Origin: Rostratula benghalensis
Taxonomy: Eukaryota > Chordata > Aves > Charadriiformes > Rostratulidae
Assembly: GCA_013399305.1 (NCBI GenBank)
Contig: VXAI01000097.1
Coordinates: 1,440,277 to 1,504,276, forward strand
Direction: 5' to 3'
Length of the DNA stretch: 64,000 bases
The translations under genes and the position numbers were made by a program. Shown in pieces: positions 45,350 through 59,900 of this stretch. Position 1 is the first letter of the stretch. Each line of letters opens with the position of its first letter. Below the pieces are notes generated by a model that did no database searches, had not been told where the DNA came from, and saw nothing but the letters and a program-made list of their open reading frames with translations.

Positions 45350-48300
45350 GTCCTATCAGCCTGATGCTCCTGTGAAGCTTGGGCCAGTACATATGCTAGT
45401 TAATGAAGCAAACGTATGTGACCTCTGAAAATTTTGGCTATCCTTATGGCAGGCAGTTTTTAATGGGATAATGTGGGGCTAGGGAGTCTGTCACACTCGC
45501 CCCGTGCTGGTTCTGTGCTGGCTGTTGGGGAGTATGAGCATGCTTATGCATTTTCCCTGTGTGGTTGAACCAGCAAAAGAAGAGTAGGTTAGATAAACCC
45601 AGTTAATGGAAAAATTAGAGACACATTACACCTAGGTTTTTCGCCTTCTTTTCATACATTTTATTCTAAATACATGTTAAGCAAAATGAGAATTGCCAAA
45701 AGGAATGAGTGCTGTGTGGGGACGGTGAAACCTGAATGCTGGGGGCTGGGACCTGGGGGGTTGCGGCCTTCACGGGATGCCAGACCAGGTAGGTCAGCCC
45801 ACATACAAATCTCCATCTGAACTGTAAAAGTACTTTTGGGATAGGTCTTGCTGGGATGAATGTTCCAGGTCGTTCTCATATTGCCAGGGTATGTGTATTA
45901 CTGTTTCAGTTGTCAGTTGAGACTCACAGAGCTAGGTCAGCTTTTCTGTTGAAATCAGAGATGTCAAGTTCTCTCATCAGTAACAGTCAAGTGAATCTCA
46001 TCAAATTTGACGGAATTATTTCTTTGTTGGCTTCTTTGATGGTGAGGACAGTGATTTTTTTAGCTTCCTGCAAGACATCAGATAGGCAGATATAAAAAGG
46101 AACTGTTTTCTTTTGCCTTGCTAAAAACTTAAAAACTAGCCAGATTTGAGTGAGTTTTGGCTGTCTGAGTCTTTTGCTCATCGTACACGAAGCACAGTGC
46201 GAAGGTGTAGCTTTGCAGCAGCTCTGTTTGCATGCTCTCAGGTGGGCAAGTTTGCCTGGAAACGTGCATCCAACCAATGTGGTTTCATTCTTCGAGGGTC
46301 TTCTAATGCTCCACACAAAAGTTGCTGATAAAATTGCCCTTTCCCTGCAAATTTAGAAAGATCTCTCAGGCCTGTTTTTAAGTATATCTCCAGTATTTAA
46401 TGGCATGCAATGACAACTCTTATGTGTCGTGCAGCACTGGGGTGACTTCTGCACCTGTGTCTGGAAGGGCAGCTCTTGCTGATACCCTTTCAGGGCAGCG
46501 GATAGTTGTGCCCCAGTACCATGTACCCAGCCCCAGACAGCACTGTGGAATTTCTCTAATAGAGTTTCAATATTATTTTTTTTAAATCATTACAGATACA
46601 CATATACAAAAATCTGTGTCTGTTTGGACCACAGTAGGTATGTGCAAAGGGATTTCACTAAGGAGGGATGCTGAGGGGGGAAGGTGTGGTCCAGGCTGGT
46701 GCAGCTGTGAGGACATCAACAGAGCCATTGCCGGCGGCTTTCTGCTTTCTCCTTTCAAAGGAGAGACAGGTACTTTCTGTGCTCAGTGTGGAGTGTTACC
46801 TACCTGCCAAAAACAAATAATCCCCTGGTCCGGTGTGTTCTCTGCAAGGCCTCTCAGGTGGGTGAACACAAGCTTAGCAGAACAGAAGAGCTCAAATAGT
46901 AATCAGGTGCTTGTTTGGATAGTAATATTTTTTTATGCTTTTCTTCACAAAAGACTTCACCAAGGTGTGGGTTACTTGTTAACAGCCGAAGTCAAGTAGG
47001 GATAGGTGAATAGTTTCTCTCTATTTGCACAACATAACGCAAGAAAGCTGTGTTTTTTAAACAGTCTGTGTGAGGACTGTAAAAACAAATGTCTCCACCC
47101 TTCACAAACAAAGGCTTTACTGGACAGGCCGTTTGCATGTATGGAGCAGACAAAAAGAGAAGGGAAAAAAAAAAAGTAAAAATACCCTGTTCACAGTGGA
47201 AATGAGAGTCCTGGCCATTCTTTCCGTGTTTGCAAACACGTCTTTGGTGGCTCCCTGAGCTCTGCAGAGCTGAAGAGGAATGAGGGAGAGCAAAGCTTTA
47301 GGGGAGCAGTCTGCACATCAACCACCTCCCAAACCATCACTTCTGAACATCCTGAGAAGAGGCTGATGCCATTTGACACCTCAAAGAGCTCCTCAGTGTA
47401 GATTGCTGATGGGGGACTTAGTTTCTGAAGGCTGATGCTTGGCTATACCTCACTTATACATTGCAGGTACCTGTTCCCGTGCTGGGTAGTCACCAGCCTT
47501 ACATTTTGTATGTGTGTGTTATTGCTTCCCAAGCAACCAGAGGTGCACCACTAACAGGTTGCAACAGGACCCTTTAAAATGCTGAAGGGCTAGAATGCAG
47601 CAAGTGGGAATTTCAGCATGTTAAAAAAAATAAAAATAGAAATCTTGTAAACCTTTCATCCCCAAGTCTTCAATGACCATTTTTAGTGTATGTGTAGCTT
47701 TCTAGGAAAAAATCTTACTTGAGGAGATCGAGAAGTATACATTCAACTGTAAGTTGAATTGGGAAGGAACATAAGATGACACTCCTCTCCAGCATTTTAG
47801 AAATGATGCAGTAGGATACAACACCTTGTAATGACTTTTCCAGTTGCTTGCTTTTGGTTTTTTTTCAGTATGGCTTGCTTTCTGTCTGCCTCTTATTCTT
47901 CAAAATCAAACTTGGTATGAATTGGGAAGTATCTCAGATCTGAGCAAATAGGGTATCTGAGCTGTGCAGCAACTGCAGCTGTGGGTCTCCAACTGCCAAA
48001 CAAAAACCCCAGACAGGAGTGTTTTTCTCTCCATATCCATGCAGAACAGAGGAACACTTGGGGGTTCTCTCCTCCTTTGCACTGGAAAAGATCTGCAGTA
48101 GAGGCTTAATTTGTGAAGCACAAGGCTGTTTGAAGTCTCTTAGGCTCCTGTTTCTGAAATAGCTGCGTTCAAAACAGCACAGAGGGACCCTTTAATTTTC
48201 TTTTTTAATCCTTTTTTACATGTTGTCATAAATAGCAGAATTATGATGATCAGCAATCAGAATTATGATGCTAGGGTGGCAAATTTATACCATTATACAG

Positions 48301-49655
48301 AAAAGGATGTTACAATGCTGTTCCTGTCTTCAGTTGCAATATGTTCATCATTTCTTTTTTCTTGTTTAAATTGCCTAATTGCTGTGTTTTGTGAAGGTAT
48401 TATTTATTATTCTTTCATTTTCAGGATAAACTTTAATTCAGTGCCAAAAGGTCAGCTCACTAATATTTTATGATTTGTAGTTATTTAGCTTTGCTGTTAA
48501 GAAGTCTTTCAGCAATGAACATTTTGCAGTTTAGCTCTGCTAATTCTTTGTATCCTGTAAAATAACTCTTGAAAAATGCACTGAATAAAATGAGGAATAA
48601 GAAACATAGGGTAAAGATCAATAAAATGTATCGGGAGCAGGGTGCCACTGGCTTGCCCAGACCTATATACTCTCAATCACTGTGGCATGCTGTCCCTTGC
48701 ACAAGCAGCTTCTCCAAGAACTTGCTTAGTTTTTCTCATCAAGGAGGAAGAACATTCCCCTTGAAGGGCTGCCGACCCCCAAGCTAGCCTGCATTAATCT
48801 AGTGGAGACAGATCCATGTTACTCTCCCCAAATGTTTTAAAACATCGTTAAAACCTTCCAAATACTGGTCTGTACAAGTTAACCACCTGAATTTTCTCCT
48901 TCTTCAGTGCTCTGTGTGTGTGTCTGAGCTTCACCTGAGCACGGCTGTTTGCTCCGGTTGGGAGCAATAAGGGAATTACAGATGATACACATTCTTTCTC
49001 ACAGACGTATTCTTTTTTCCATGCTCCTCCTTGAATGAACTTGTGCCAGAAGTTTCTGAGATGGTAGGAAGGCTCCGGAAACCAGTAATTTGCTCCCTTA
49101 GAAATCCACAAAAGATACCTTTTTATTTTTTTTTTTTTTTTTTTTGTATGGTTCTTACCATCTAACAGCAAATATAATTAAGAAATTGAGTCAGTTTACA
49201 AATAGGTCATGGATCATGTAATAAACTGCAATTGTTGACATTTATGGAGGCTTTTTCTCCCAAACATTGTTTATGAAGGGCAACTGGCAACGGCAGTGAG
49301 GCAAAAACTGCTGTAGGCTCCTTTTCTGGGCACTGCTGAGCCTCCCAGCTCCTCCTCTCTCCTCAGCCTATCTTTTGAAGCTCCCTTTTAGTATTTTCAT
49401 GTATATACATGTGCTGCACTTCAAATGGTGCAGTAGTTGATTTTCTCGTACTGAGAGCTGTGGGGTGTTAATTGCTGGGTTGGTTTTAATGGGTTTCACC
49501 TGAACGCTGGCTTTCCCCTGGGGAGGGTGCAGTGCATGTCTGTGATTTCAGCCGTTATCCAGGGCTTGGTGGAGCTGCTCAAAGTGGGGATCCCAGGCCA
49601 GGCACACCGTGTCCTGCCAGGCTGCCAGATGTCCTGCAGGACTGTCACCTTCCCC
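45350..49655. other. Intron segment, no gene seen
   Basis: Unique intronic DNA with a T20 run at 49126. A 127-codon ORF at 46616-46999 shows no domain. Confidence 0.55.
49126..49145. repeat. Poly(T) tract, T20
   Basis: Uninterrupted T run preceded by TTTTA. Confidence 0.85.
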
Positions 49656-49659
49656 AGGT

Positions 49660-50060
49660 CATAGAATCATAGAATGATCAGAGTTGGAAGGGACCTTAAA
49701 GATCATCAAGTCCCAACCCCCCTGCCATGGGGCTTTATGCAACTAGACCAGTTTGCTTAAAGCCCCATCCAGCCTGGCTTTGAACACTGCCAGGGATGGG
49801 GGATCCAGCTTCTCTCGGCAACCTGTTCCAGTGTCTCACCACCTTCAGAGTAAAGAATTTCTTTCTGGTATCCAATCTGAATCTCCCCTCTTTCAATTTA
49901 ATACCATTACCCCTCATCCTATCGCTACACTTCCTGACAAGGAGTCTCTCTCCATCGCTCCTGTAGGCTCCCTTCAGATACTGGAAGGCTGCTATAAGGT
50001 CTCCCTGGAGCCTTCTCTGCCAGTCTGGAGGCCTCCAGCTGTCTTAAGCAGCACAGACCT
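49660..50060 (-). mobile_element. CR1 LINE fragment, about 400 bp, inverted
   Basis: Starts with CATAGAATCATAGAAT, then 'GTTGGAAGGGACCTTAAAGA', the CCATCCAGCCTGGCTTTGAA block, 'CAACCTGTTCCAGTGTCTCA' and 'CTCCCTTCAGATACTGGAAG'. On the minus strand 49735-49917 reads IKLKEGRFRLDTRKKFFTLK, then VVRHWNRLPRE, the CR1 ORF2 C-terminus. Inactive. Confidence 0.94.
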
Positions 50061-50064
50061 TTAG

Positions 50065-53000
50065 ATTAACCTCTGGAACAGCTGTAGGTGCACGTATGGT
50101 TTTGCTCTTTGCAGGAGAGCACCGTAGCTGTGTGGGCAAGAAAGGGTCAGGGTATAGTCTGTTCTTGAAGCAGCCAGTAAATAAGCCATCAGGTTTTTCT
50201 CATTTCTGTCTACTATTGGTTACATCATGTTCCTATGCTAGAATCATCTACTCCAACGAGAGGCAGCTGATCTGAACTAAAAAAAAAACTCTTGCTCAAG
50301 GCATAATGCATAAAATGCATATTCTGTCTTTATTATCCACATCAGACTGGTGAGAAGAAACGAAGGCGGGGGAGGCAGCAAAAAACGGATCAGGAAAGGA
50401 GTTGAAAGACCCAAGGGTGAGCTGAAGCCTCATCTGCTTTCAGTTTTTCTCCCATATCTTGTGTGCTCCAGGATATGGTCAATTGGATTCAGGAGAAGAA
50501 GAGTAAGGGTTAGTCAAGCGATGATCTAGAGCTGAGCTTCTCCAAAACTGGCAGTGTTGGGTTGCGAAGTTGCATTTCACCCCCATTGGTGAGGAGGCAA
50601 GGACAGGGCCAAACAGGATGGAAGCCGCATCCTGTGGGGATCTTCGATGAACAATAGGATCTTTCATACTTCATGGCTATAAAATGTGTGAGTCAACCCA
50701 CCTGAGGCAGGAGAAGGCAGGAGCAGCTGACATCAGCTGCAGGAGCTGAGTTGTTCATTCTTTTGGGATTAGCACATTTCCCACCTTGACCCAGTGTGTG
50801 CTCCAGAAGCTGTCTCCATCCCTCCCTCCCTGCCCATGCAAGCTGGGGGCAGATGTTTTATATACTTCTTCTGATCCGTCAGATGACCTGCTGTTCCCAC
50901 AGAGCCCACCACACAGGAACCCGGTGAGAATCCTCCTGATTTTGGACATAATGCTGGGTAAGATGCCTTGGTGGCATCTTCACCCAGATATGGTTCCCTG
51001 CACCATGCAGGGTGTCAAGGACAAGCCTACTCAGAGCAGTAGGGGGACAAATCTGCTCTCCCTCCCCATGGGCAGATAGGGATCAGTGTCCAGGACTTGG
51101 CTTTTTGGATGGTCCGTGTGAAGTTCCACAGTCATGTTTGAGATACCACATTTTTTTAAAAAAAAATTTCTATAGTTAGAATTTTAGTGCAAAAGGTCTG
51201 AGCTGGAATTGAACTTACCCATGAGAAAACCCTTGGGCACAGAGTACCTGCCCCTCACGCTGCAGGAGTTGGTGTTTGAGACATCAGTAAAAGCCAGAGA
51301 GAAGCCAAGTTAAACTCATTTATTCCTTGGGTTTTGCCGCGGCACTCAACCCAGTGTCAAAGACTCATATTAATAGGATTATTCTCTTGTCAGATGGGAG
51401 CTGGAGATAGTCATTCCAGATGTGCACACCTGGTTTGAAGGCCTGATTATCTTGTTGGTGTCAGTTTTTGGCCTCTTATCAAAGGGACTCTCACGAACAT
51501 CACCTTGCAGCTCCTCGCCCTCAGCTCTGCAAGGAGGAGGAGTACACTTCAGCAATTTCCAGCTTGTAAGCCGATGTTTGTCATTTTTTTCCTCCAGGGC
51601 AGTAGTGTCAAGAGGAACAGGCTCCCGAGCTTGTCAGGTAGGAGGTAGGATGGCAGAAGGCTTCTCGTGGTTGAGGAGGACGATAGATAGGGCAGAGCTG
51701 CCACCCCGCAGCAGGGAGGGTTGCAGGGCCGTGTATTGCTGAGCTCATGATGCCTGTTGGAGCCTTTTGGGGGGCTAGGGTTTGGTTTAAGGTGGAAGGT
51801 CATGTCTTTGCTCTGCCAAATGCAGGGTGTATTTGCTCCAGAAGCAGCAAGATGTTGTGGTGCCGTTGCTGGACATCGTTTTAAAAGACAATTTACTGGT
51901 AAAATGCAGCTTAAATCTGAAAGTGTTACTAGCTAGCTTGAGAGGTGACCTTAGAGAGGGATCAGAAATTGAGTATTTTTTAAAACTCATCTATTATTTC
52001 ACTTCTATGGATATATCAAATGGATTAACTATGAAGTCTGCTGTTTCTGCATTGATTTGTGTGCGCCACTTAGTGTCTCTTTGTAATGAGGGTATCAAGA
52101 AGAGAAACCGACTGTTTCCTGCCTCTGAAATCCCCAGACATTGTTTGGTGCCTGTCACTGTGTCACCAGGCTAAAGACAGGCATACGTCCTTCTGAAACC
52201 AGCCAGAGTATAGTAAATACAGGAGCTTCAGTCTCCATTGTTCACTGGAAGGGAAAGCTTGTCCTTTCCGGAGGCATGTTGATGATGGCCTGTTTAATTG
52301 AGCTGAACAAACCAGTCCTTGAAGGGGGGTCAGCGCACTGCAGGGAGGGGACTGCTGGGTGAAGAGCAGCCCTGGCCCGTGGGGCAGCTGGATTGGCTGG
52401 GAAGCCTGCACCCTCCGAGGAGTCCTGGCTTGAAAAGTTGGATGTGCATTCTCTGGATGATTTCATGAGGTGCCGAGAGCCAAGCCCAGGCACTGCGCTG
52501 CATCTGGCAGCGGGACAGGGGGTTAAACACAAGGAGGTGGCAGCTCACCTGTAGGTCTGTCACCCCCACTCAGATCTGCACACGCAGCCATGGTGAAGCT
52601 TAAGATGCTGTGGGCATCTCTTGGGTCCAGCTGGACTGGAAATTACTTCTGTAATTCAAATAAAAACATTCTAAAGATACTCAAGTTTTCTCATGTGCCA
52701 TTAAAATCAGTAACTGGGCTACGTCAGGAAAGTGCAGCCCACAAAGTTTGTGTTGGGTTAAATTAGCTTGTGTCATGTTTGAATCCTGCAGATAGTGGCA
52801 TCTCTAGAATTGAATATTTTGTTCTTTTATTTGGCAAATCCCTTTTAAATACACTGGCTGCTGTGTTCATTACCAGCCCATGATTACTAAAACTACTGTT
52901 ATTGCCTTGCTAGTTCTTGTTTTAAGACCCCTCAAGTCTCTTTTCTTGTTACTAGTTTCTACTATTTATCACAGAACTGTTCTGTAGCTGTGCCAGAAGA

Positions 53001-56000
53001 AAATACAGATATTTGTGTTACAGTGTGTGAAAATACATAGTGTGTTAAAATTCTCTGCACGATTCCTCTTTGCACGATGTGAAAGGCCAAGCAAGTTTAT
53101 ATTGCTCTGTGATCTCCTCCTGATGCCTGACTTCAGCTGCCTCTTAGAGCTGCTTGGTTTTCGCCCCCTTTATTCACTTCCATAATGTTTCACCTCCTTA
53201 TTCTTCTGCATTATGGTTTTGGGGTTTTTTGTTAGCAATGACTAGCATTGCATCACCCACCTCTGTCTCTCCATTGTAGGTCAAAGAACCATTGTTCTCT
53301 GTTTAGTGATGTTGCCTGGATCACAAATTGCATCATTTATTAACATTTTAACCATAACTTGCTTGTTTCCCCTACCTTCTGCATTGTATGTACGCACATT
53401 AATGCAGTTGTCACGGAGTGCTTATATTTTACTCTTTTAGTTAGTATTTTGACTTTTGAGGAATTTTTTTAAGCCATAAAAAGTGCTAATGGGGAGTTGG
53501 ATTTGCAGAGTCAGATACTCAGCCGTTGCCCCAGCCTTGCACAAAAATCACACCTGTGTGTCAGGACGATGCTTACATTCCACGGGGCTGACAGCAGCAG
53601 AACCAAACACCAGCCATCAGCACACAGTGTGTGTCTTAGCTTCTTGTAATGTGTATTGAGGCATACAATTGAGAAGTGAGAATATATATTTAGGAATTAA
53701 GAGAAGTAATTAATCTTCTCTTATGCTTTATGCTGGAGCCAGTGTGGATACCTCCGAGCCAAGTGCCTCCCCTCCTTTTTTCCACTTATCTTGAAGCTCT
53801 TCTGAATTGTCAGCTGTGAACACAGGGAGGTTAGCACCCTCTTTGCTTAAGACCATTTAATCTTAGTACTAACCTTTCATCACAGAAGGCATCCGTGAGC
53901 CCTGCCCATGCAGAGCTGTTTCCACAGCACTCCTGCATCCCTTGCCTGCTGAGTGGTGTCTCTGCTGACCTGCGGTGGGTACCAGAGCAATCTCAGACAG
54001 GGCTTCTCCTTGGCTTCTCTAGTCTCACATTTCTAGCGTGATCCTATTAAGCATTGACTTGCCTGCTGCTCATCTCATTATTTTTTCACTTGGAAATAGT
54101 GACTCAGAAAATACCCCTGTATTCCTGAGGTTTCCCCTCCATACGTTTATTGTATTAATCCCATCCTAGCTCCTAGAAGGCAACACAGAATCCCATTCTC
54201 CCTGTTACAGACCACAGGTCTGGCTCTCCACCACAAGAAGCTATCAGTCACAGTCACTTATTTCATCCTCCTGTCTCATGTTTTCTTCTTGAGCTTGCAG
54301 AGTTGTGGGTACGTGTCTCTCTGTCCATGCAGCAGTCTCTGTGGGAGCTGCAGCTCAGTCCGTCTGAGCAGTCCCTAAGCCCACACAGTAAATTCTCCAC
54401 AGATGTATGCACTGGGACAAATCCTTTTCTGGAGAAACTCCTCTGCTGTGGTACTGTTATCTCCTTGAATGTCAGCAGCCTGCTGAGAGCCACAGCGAGA
54501 TGTGCAAACACAGAATAGGCACCCATCCCTTGGGGCTGAGAAAAGAGGTGGTAAAAGTTTGTCAGACTCACTGAGGGTGAGGGGTGGTGGAAGAGCAAGG
54601 CGACCAGTCAGCCATGGACATTTGGGTCTGTCTTTGCAATTGGGACCTTTCTTTATCCACATCACTGTATGAGGAAGTCATCAGTGCCTGAAGCCACTTG
54701 TGCCCACTGTCTGCTGCCATCACAGGCAGGCAGTTTCTCAAAGGTGTTTCAGAAGAGAGAATTTTACAATGATAATAGGAGGGAAGAGTTTTGGGCTGCT
54801 CTGGAAGGTGGAGGAAGGAGCAGGCACATGGAAGGAGATTAAAATAGGGGAAATCTGATATTGGGAGATGGAGCCCTGCCATGATGGCAGAGCAGAGGGT
54901 GAGTGGCAATGCCTCATGAGTAGAGGCAGCAGAGTGACCATGGTGGTGCAGAAACCTCAGTGCAATGTGCCTATAGCAAAATGGGAACTCTCTGATGCAG
55001 TTCTCATCAGTGTAGATGCCACTGTACTACTGCTTTGAGGACTAAATTTGCTTTTGTTGGTGTGCCAGTTCTCCTTTCTTTCCCCTCTTCTTTGAGTTCT
55101 TTCAGGGGGGACTTCCTGGAGTTTCCAGTTTTCCTCTTGGTAAGCTCTGCAGGTCTCTGCATCTTCTCCAACAAATGCATCTGCACCAGACAAGGGCTGA
55201 CAGGACCTTAGCCCACACCAGTAGCACTGAACAAAAACAATATGCAGTTACCCTTGAATGATTCGTTTTCATATCTGCATTCATGGTTTTCCCCTGCTGC
55301 TGCTTCTGTGCTCCACTTCTTTACTGACTGTTGACAATTTGCATTTGAAGTAGCTGGCTTCAGCATTAGCAGATGTTTTGTTTCAGTTTGGGATGCCAAG
55401 CTGCGCCCTGCACCTCTCCAAATGTGCATCTGCCTCCTTACCCTGCTTTACAGATCTAGCAGCTGAGTGGAGAGGGATTAGCCTCTAGACAGAGACAGCT
55501 TTCAGAAGCAGACTGTAATTAAAGGTGCAGGATGGAGCTCAGTGATCACCTCTGATTACTGGTGCAAATGCTTTAAGAAGAGAAATTAGAGCAATGGCGT
55601 ATTAAGAGGTAGGTTCTCAGGTCTTAATATCTGAAGGATTTCAATCTTTTTAAAGTGATTTGCTCAGATTCTGCCTTCTGGTACCTGTGTGCCAATCTGG
55701 AGTAACCCCGGAACACCAAAGGTGGTGCAGAGCAGAGTTGTTTATTTTGCTTGAGGCAATTCAGCACCCTTGTCCCTTCACCACTTGCTCCTTCACGTGG
55801 AGACTGTTTGAGTTTAGTGCTGCTGAGCACATTACTCTGCTTGGAAAGAAGAGGGGTAACACCAAATTTATTTTACAGTGAGAAGTGGTAATAGAGAACT
55901 ATTTTCTGTTTCGTGTTTGTATGACCTCGTTGGTGTCACATTATTTCTTACTACTTAGCTTCTGCTGGTAACTTGGGATTACGTTTGGTGTTTTCTAGGA

Positions 56001-56920
56001 CAGTATAATACTCAAATCCCACCACTTACACAGTGCATCGAGTGAGATCAGTACTTCTAAAGTAATTACAGAAACATCATTGCTTCACTGGCAAGTTAAA
56101 ACTTTTGTGAGAGAGAGGCACAAGATGCACTCAGAAACCTAAAGAACCCCCTGTATTTCCATGGTCTCCAAAGCATCCTGCGCTTCCCAGACAACCCAGT
56201 CAGTAAAATGCAGCAGATGTTAAATGATTCTATGTGTTAATAATTTGCAATGTCCTATGTGTTGGCCTTGGGTAGTGTCTGGATATGAGTCATGGACCTG
56301 TACAAAAAAAATCCCTAGATTCTGGTTACGAGTGTGGATGTAAGGGAAAAAAAAAAAAAAAGTGTATCCAGCATGTAATATTAAACACTTTCCTCTTTTT
56401 GTGTGCTGGCTTAACTTTAACCACCTGTTACGGCATTTTCTGAAGCCTCAGGTTACTTCTGTAGAAACAACATGCAGGAGATGTCTTGAGCCAACTGAGA
56501 AAGCAAGTCAGGAGAGGTGACTTTACAGAGCTTGAGCTATTTTAAAGAGTAAGTTGTCTGGCACGGGAGCCTGGTGTCGTAGCACAGTTTCCTGTTCAGG
56601 GCAGCCTCTTTCAAAGAGAAATGCGAAAGGATTTAGCCATTAAACACGGAGCCAGCAGCAGTCCTGGAGTGAGAACATGGAGTTGGATTTCCCCAAGAGG
56701 AGGCTACGAAATGTCTTCCTTGCAAAACTGGTCTCTGAAAAAGAGGCAAAGACAAAATGGTAATATTTTCAGGGCTAGAATATTTCATTTCGAGCTTGAA
56801 AGTTCTTTGAATTTTTACTGCTTTCTTTCTACTTTTAATTATACATCCATCCTTAATTAGAAAGATGGGGGCGAGGGGGTATGAAACTGGAGTAGAAGAT
56901 ATATTTGGCAACTGGGGAAG
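50065..56920. other. Intron segment, no gene seen
   Basis: No exon, RNA gene or named repeat recognised. An A15 run lies at 56347-56361. Confidence 0.55.
56347..56361. repeat. Poly(A) tract, A15
   Basis: Uninterrupted A run. Confidence 0.85.
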
Positions 56921-56932
56921 CATTTTTAAAAT

Positions 56933-56955
56933 TTACTGTAATGAAATTACAGTAA
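56933..56955. repeat. Perfect 10-bp inverted repeat, 3-base loop
   Basis: TTACTGTAAT (56933-56942), GAA, then ATTACAGTAA (56946-56955). The arms are exact reverse complements. Confidence 0.8.
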
Positions 56956-56959
56956 GTTA

Positions 56960-59900
56960 GAGGTCCTCACGGCTCAAGACTGGCTAAACACACCCCAACC
57001 CACAGGCTTCATGCCTGTGAACAGACATTTTGTGTCATCCCCCTTCCCCTCCCCAAAGTGCAGCATCAAAGTTTGCTTACGCTTTGCTGCTCAAGGGTAG
57101 CTCATCCTTGTGATCCCTCCCGCTCCACCCCCACCTCCTCGTGTAGTTACAAATGCAGAAGTTTGTTTTGACTTGGAAGGAAAGAAGAAAACAAAAAGAA
57201 GAGTAAAAAAACAGCTTCTCTGGGGTAATTCTCTACTCTGTGGGGGTCCTGGAGGAAGAGCTGCTTCCACCTCTTGTCAGCAGTGATGGGAGTCGGCAGT
57301 AACGGAGAGAGCCTGAGCTGGAGGTCCAGAGCAGGGACTCTGGTTTTGAGTTATATGTGGATATAAAAAAAAAATACGTATGGGGTAGTAGAAATTACCT
57401 GAGTCATTCCCAATGCAGGTCTCACCAGAACGTGTATGTTTCTGTGAATTTATATTGTTTTCAGTGACATGATCTTGGGAAATTTCTGGTAGAAATGTTT
57501 TTTTTTTCTGCTAGACACTTTCTGCAGACAGTGCAGCCAGCTGTCATGGATGACATGTGCATGACAAATTGTGGAGCTGGGGTGAGTGACAGCCAGGTAT
57601 CATTGGTGGCCACCACACTGTCACCAGCCCTCCTGCCTATGCTGCCTCTGACCTGGAGCGTGCTGAAGTCCTCTCCCTTCCTTGCACATGTTTATGGGAA
57701 TTTGTCTGTTCTTTCCACTAAGGTTGCCCCATGCAGTGCCCCAGCAGCCCCATAAAGCTCTCCTGATCTGGGTAGCAGCTGCTTTGCCTTTCTCCCCATC
57801 ACCAGCTGTCACATCCAGAGAGAAATACTTCTTTCCATGCAAATCCGGAATCTCTGCTTCCCTTTCCTAAGGGTCCACCTGTGAGACAGTCAAGGAAGTT
57901 AATGCTTCGAGCAGCCAGCGCTGCTGTGAGGTCCTTCCTGCAGCTGTGGACCACCATGGGTAGGATTTGGCCACCTCAAGCATCAGTGGATTTCTTGCAG
58001 GCTGGGAGGCAGAGAGGGGTTTCTGCTGTGCCCTGCAAAGAGGGAGGAGTGGGTCTCCTCATGGGCTCATGGGACATTTGCAGGGGGTTTTGACCCAGAG
58101 TGGTGACTGTGGGTGCTATAAGCTCCTTCATGAAGATGCCCAGCACTGGTCAAGTCCAGTAATACTAAGCTAAATCTAAACAGGGTTAAAGAGGTTTATG
58201 AAAATTGAGGAAATTTTAGAAAATACCTAAAATAAGCTTTCCTTCTGAGAAGTATGTCACTGGAGTGACGCCATGAGGTAAGCCTAATTTTATCAGTGCA
58301 GGGAGAGAAAGAAGTGGCTACGCTCAAGGGCACGCTCTGCAGAGCTGGTGTCCTGTCCGTACAGATGGTTCAGGAGATCAGATGGTGAAACAGTGTGCTG
58401 TAGACACTGAAACAGCAAATCCTTTCTACTAATTAAACTTCACCAATTGTCTGAGCTCTTGGGAAACGACTCTGTAGTATGAAGCATCCTGCAGGAATTC
58501 AGATAAGATCTTTGCAGAGAAAATCCCTATTTACAGACAGCTGCTTTTCACAGTGTGTAGTACAAAAATTTTTAAAAGGAAGATTTTTTTAAAATAAAAT
58601 TGGGTTTTATACTCAGAGATAAAATTTATCCCATAATGTGTGCATAAAAATGGTTGACATGGGGGTTTGGTATGTTTTATGGAAAAGTGGAAGAACCTCT
58701 ACTAATTCTTGGTGAAGTCTTGCCCTTCTGACTCTGGTTTCTGAGAAGCTGCACTCACTTGAAGTCATCCCAAAATGCAATCTGGGAGCTTGGGCTGAAG
58801 GCTTCATGTCCAGTAGTCCCACAGCACAGCTCAGGCTGTGCTGATATCAGTGGGACTAAATGGGTAAGGATCCCTAGAATGAGGAATTTCATGTTTTCCC
58901 TTATCGATTTACATTTTAAGGCTCAACAGTAACAGTGACAGTTTTTGAGGATTTTGCATAGGCTCATTATTTTGTATTTTTCCTCAAAATACAACCAGAA
59001 CTAAAATATTGCCATTAAAGATATATTAATAGCAATCTACTGCTACTGTAATGAAGGAAAGATATATATTCAATAGAGTTTGTAGAAAATACGAACAGCC
59101 TTTAGAAAGCTCAGTGCACAATGAAGCTTTTTTTCATGGGTACTTTATTCCATGGAAGTCAAAAAGTGCTTCTTCCATGGCACCATTGAGGTCATCACTT
59201 GCCTCCTTTTCCACTTGGAAATTTTGCCTGGGTTGAAAAAGAGAGCTTTGCTACTGGATATTGGGATGTTGCACGATCTGGGAGCAGCGAGAGTTTCAGT
59301 GAGATGTCTGGAAGTGCTGGATGTCTGGTCAATGCACAGGTAAAACCTTCGTGTGCTGTGCACAATGCAGGCGGCGTCAGGAATCGTCCTGCCCTGGCAA
59401 GGAGGTGGCTTGGTGGCTGGCACGTGCCTGCTGGGCATTGGCACTTGCCCATAATGAGTGCTTGTCTGGATCATCTGCAGCCTTGGCAGAGTAGGAGGTT
59501 AAGAACCACCACCCAAGAGAGAGAAAGACACAGTCACCCTGCCCTCGGCCAGAAGCACGAGACTGCCCTCCTGGTGATGCCCTGCTAACGCTAGGGTAGG
59601 ATCAAGGATGTATTGAGAGACCCAGTGTTTTCCTCTGTTATCCAGTGTAGTAAGTTCCTTTAAAGACAATCTTTTGCTTATGGAAGTTGTTGGGTAGCCC
59701 TGTGTTAGTCCTAGAATGCAAAATACTCGTTCTGCTCATGATCTTCGTCTTACAAAGTGCCTGGCAGAAAATTTTATCTGATTCTGAAAGAAGTGAATCA
59801 TGTAGTTCTGAATCCATTCCTACAGTTCAGCTGAATAGAAATCATTAGATAGGCATTTGAGATTAGGGTATCATTTCTGAAGATCAGTGTAGTTTCTGTG

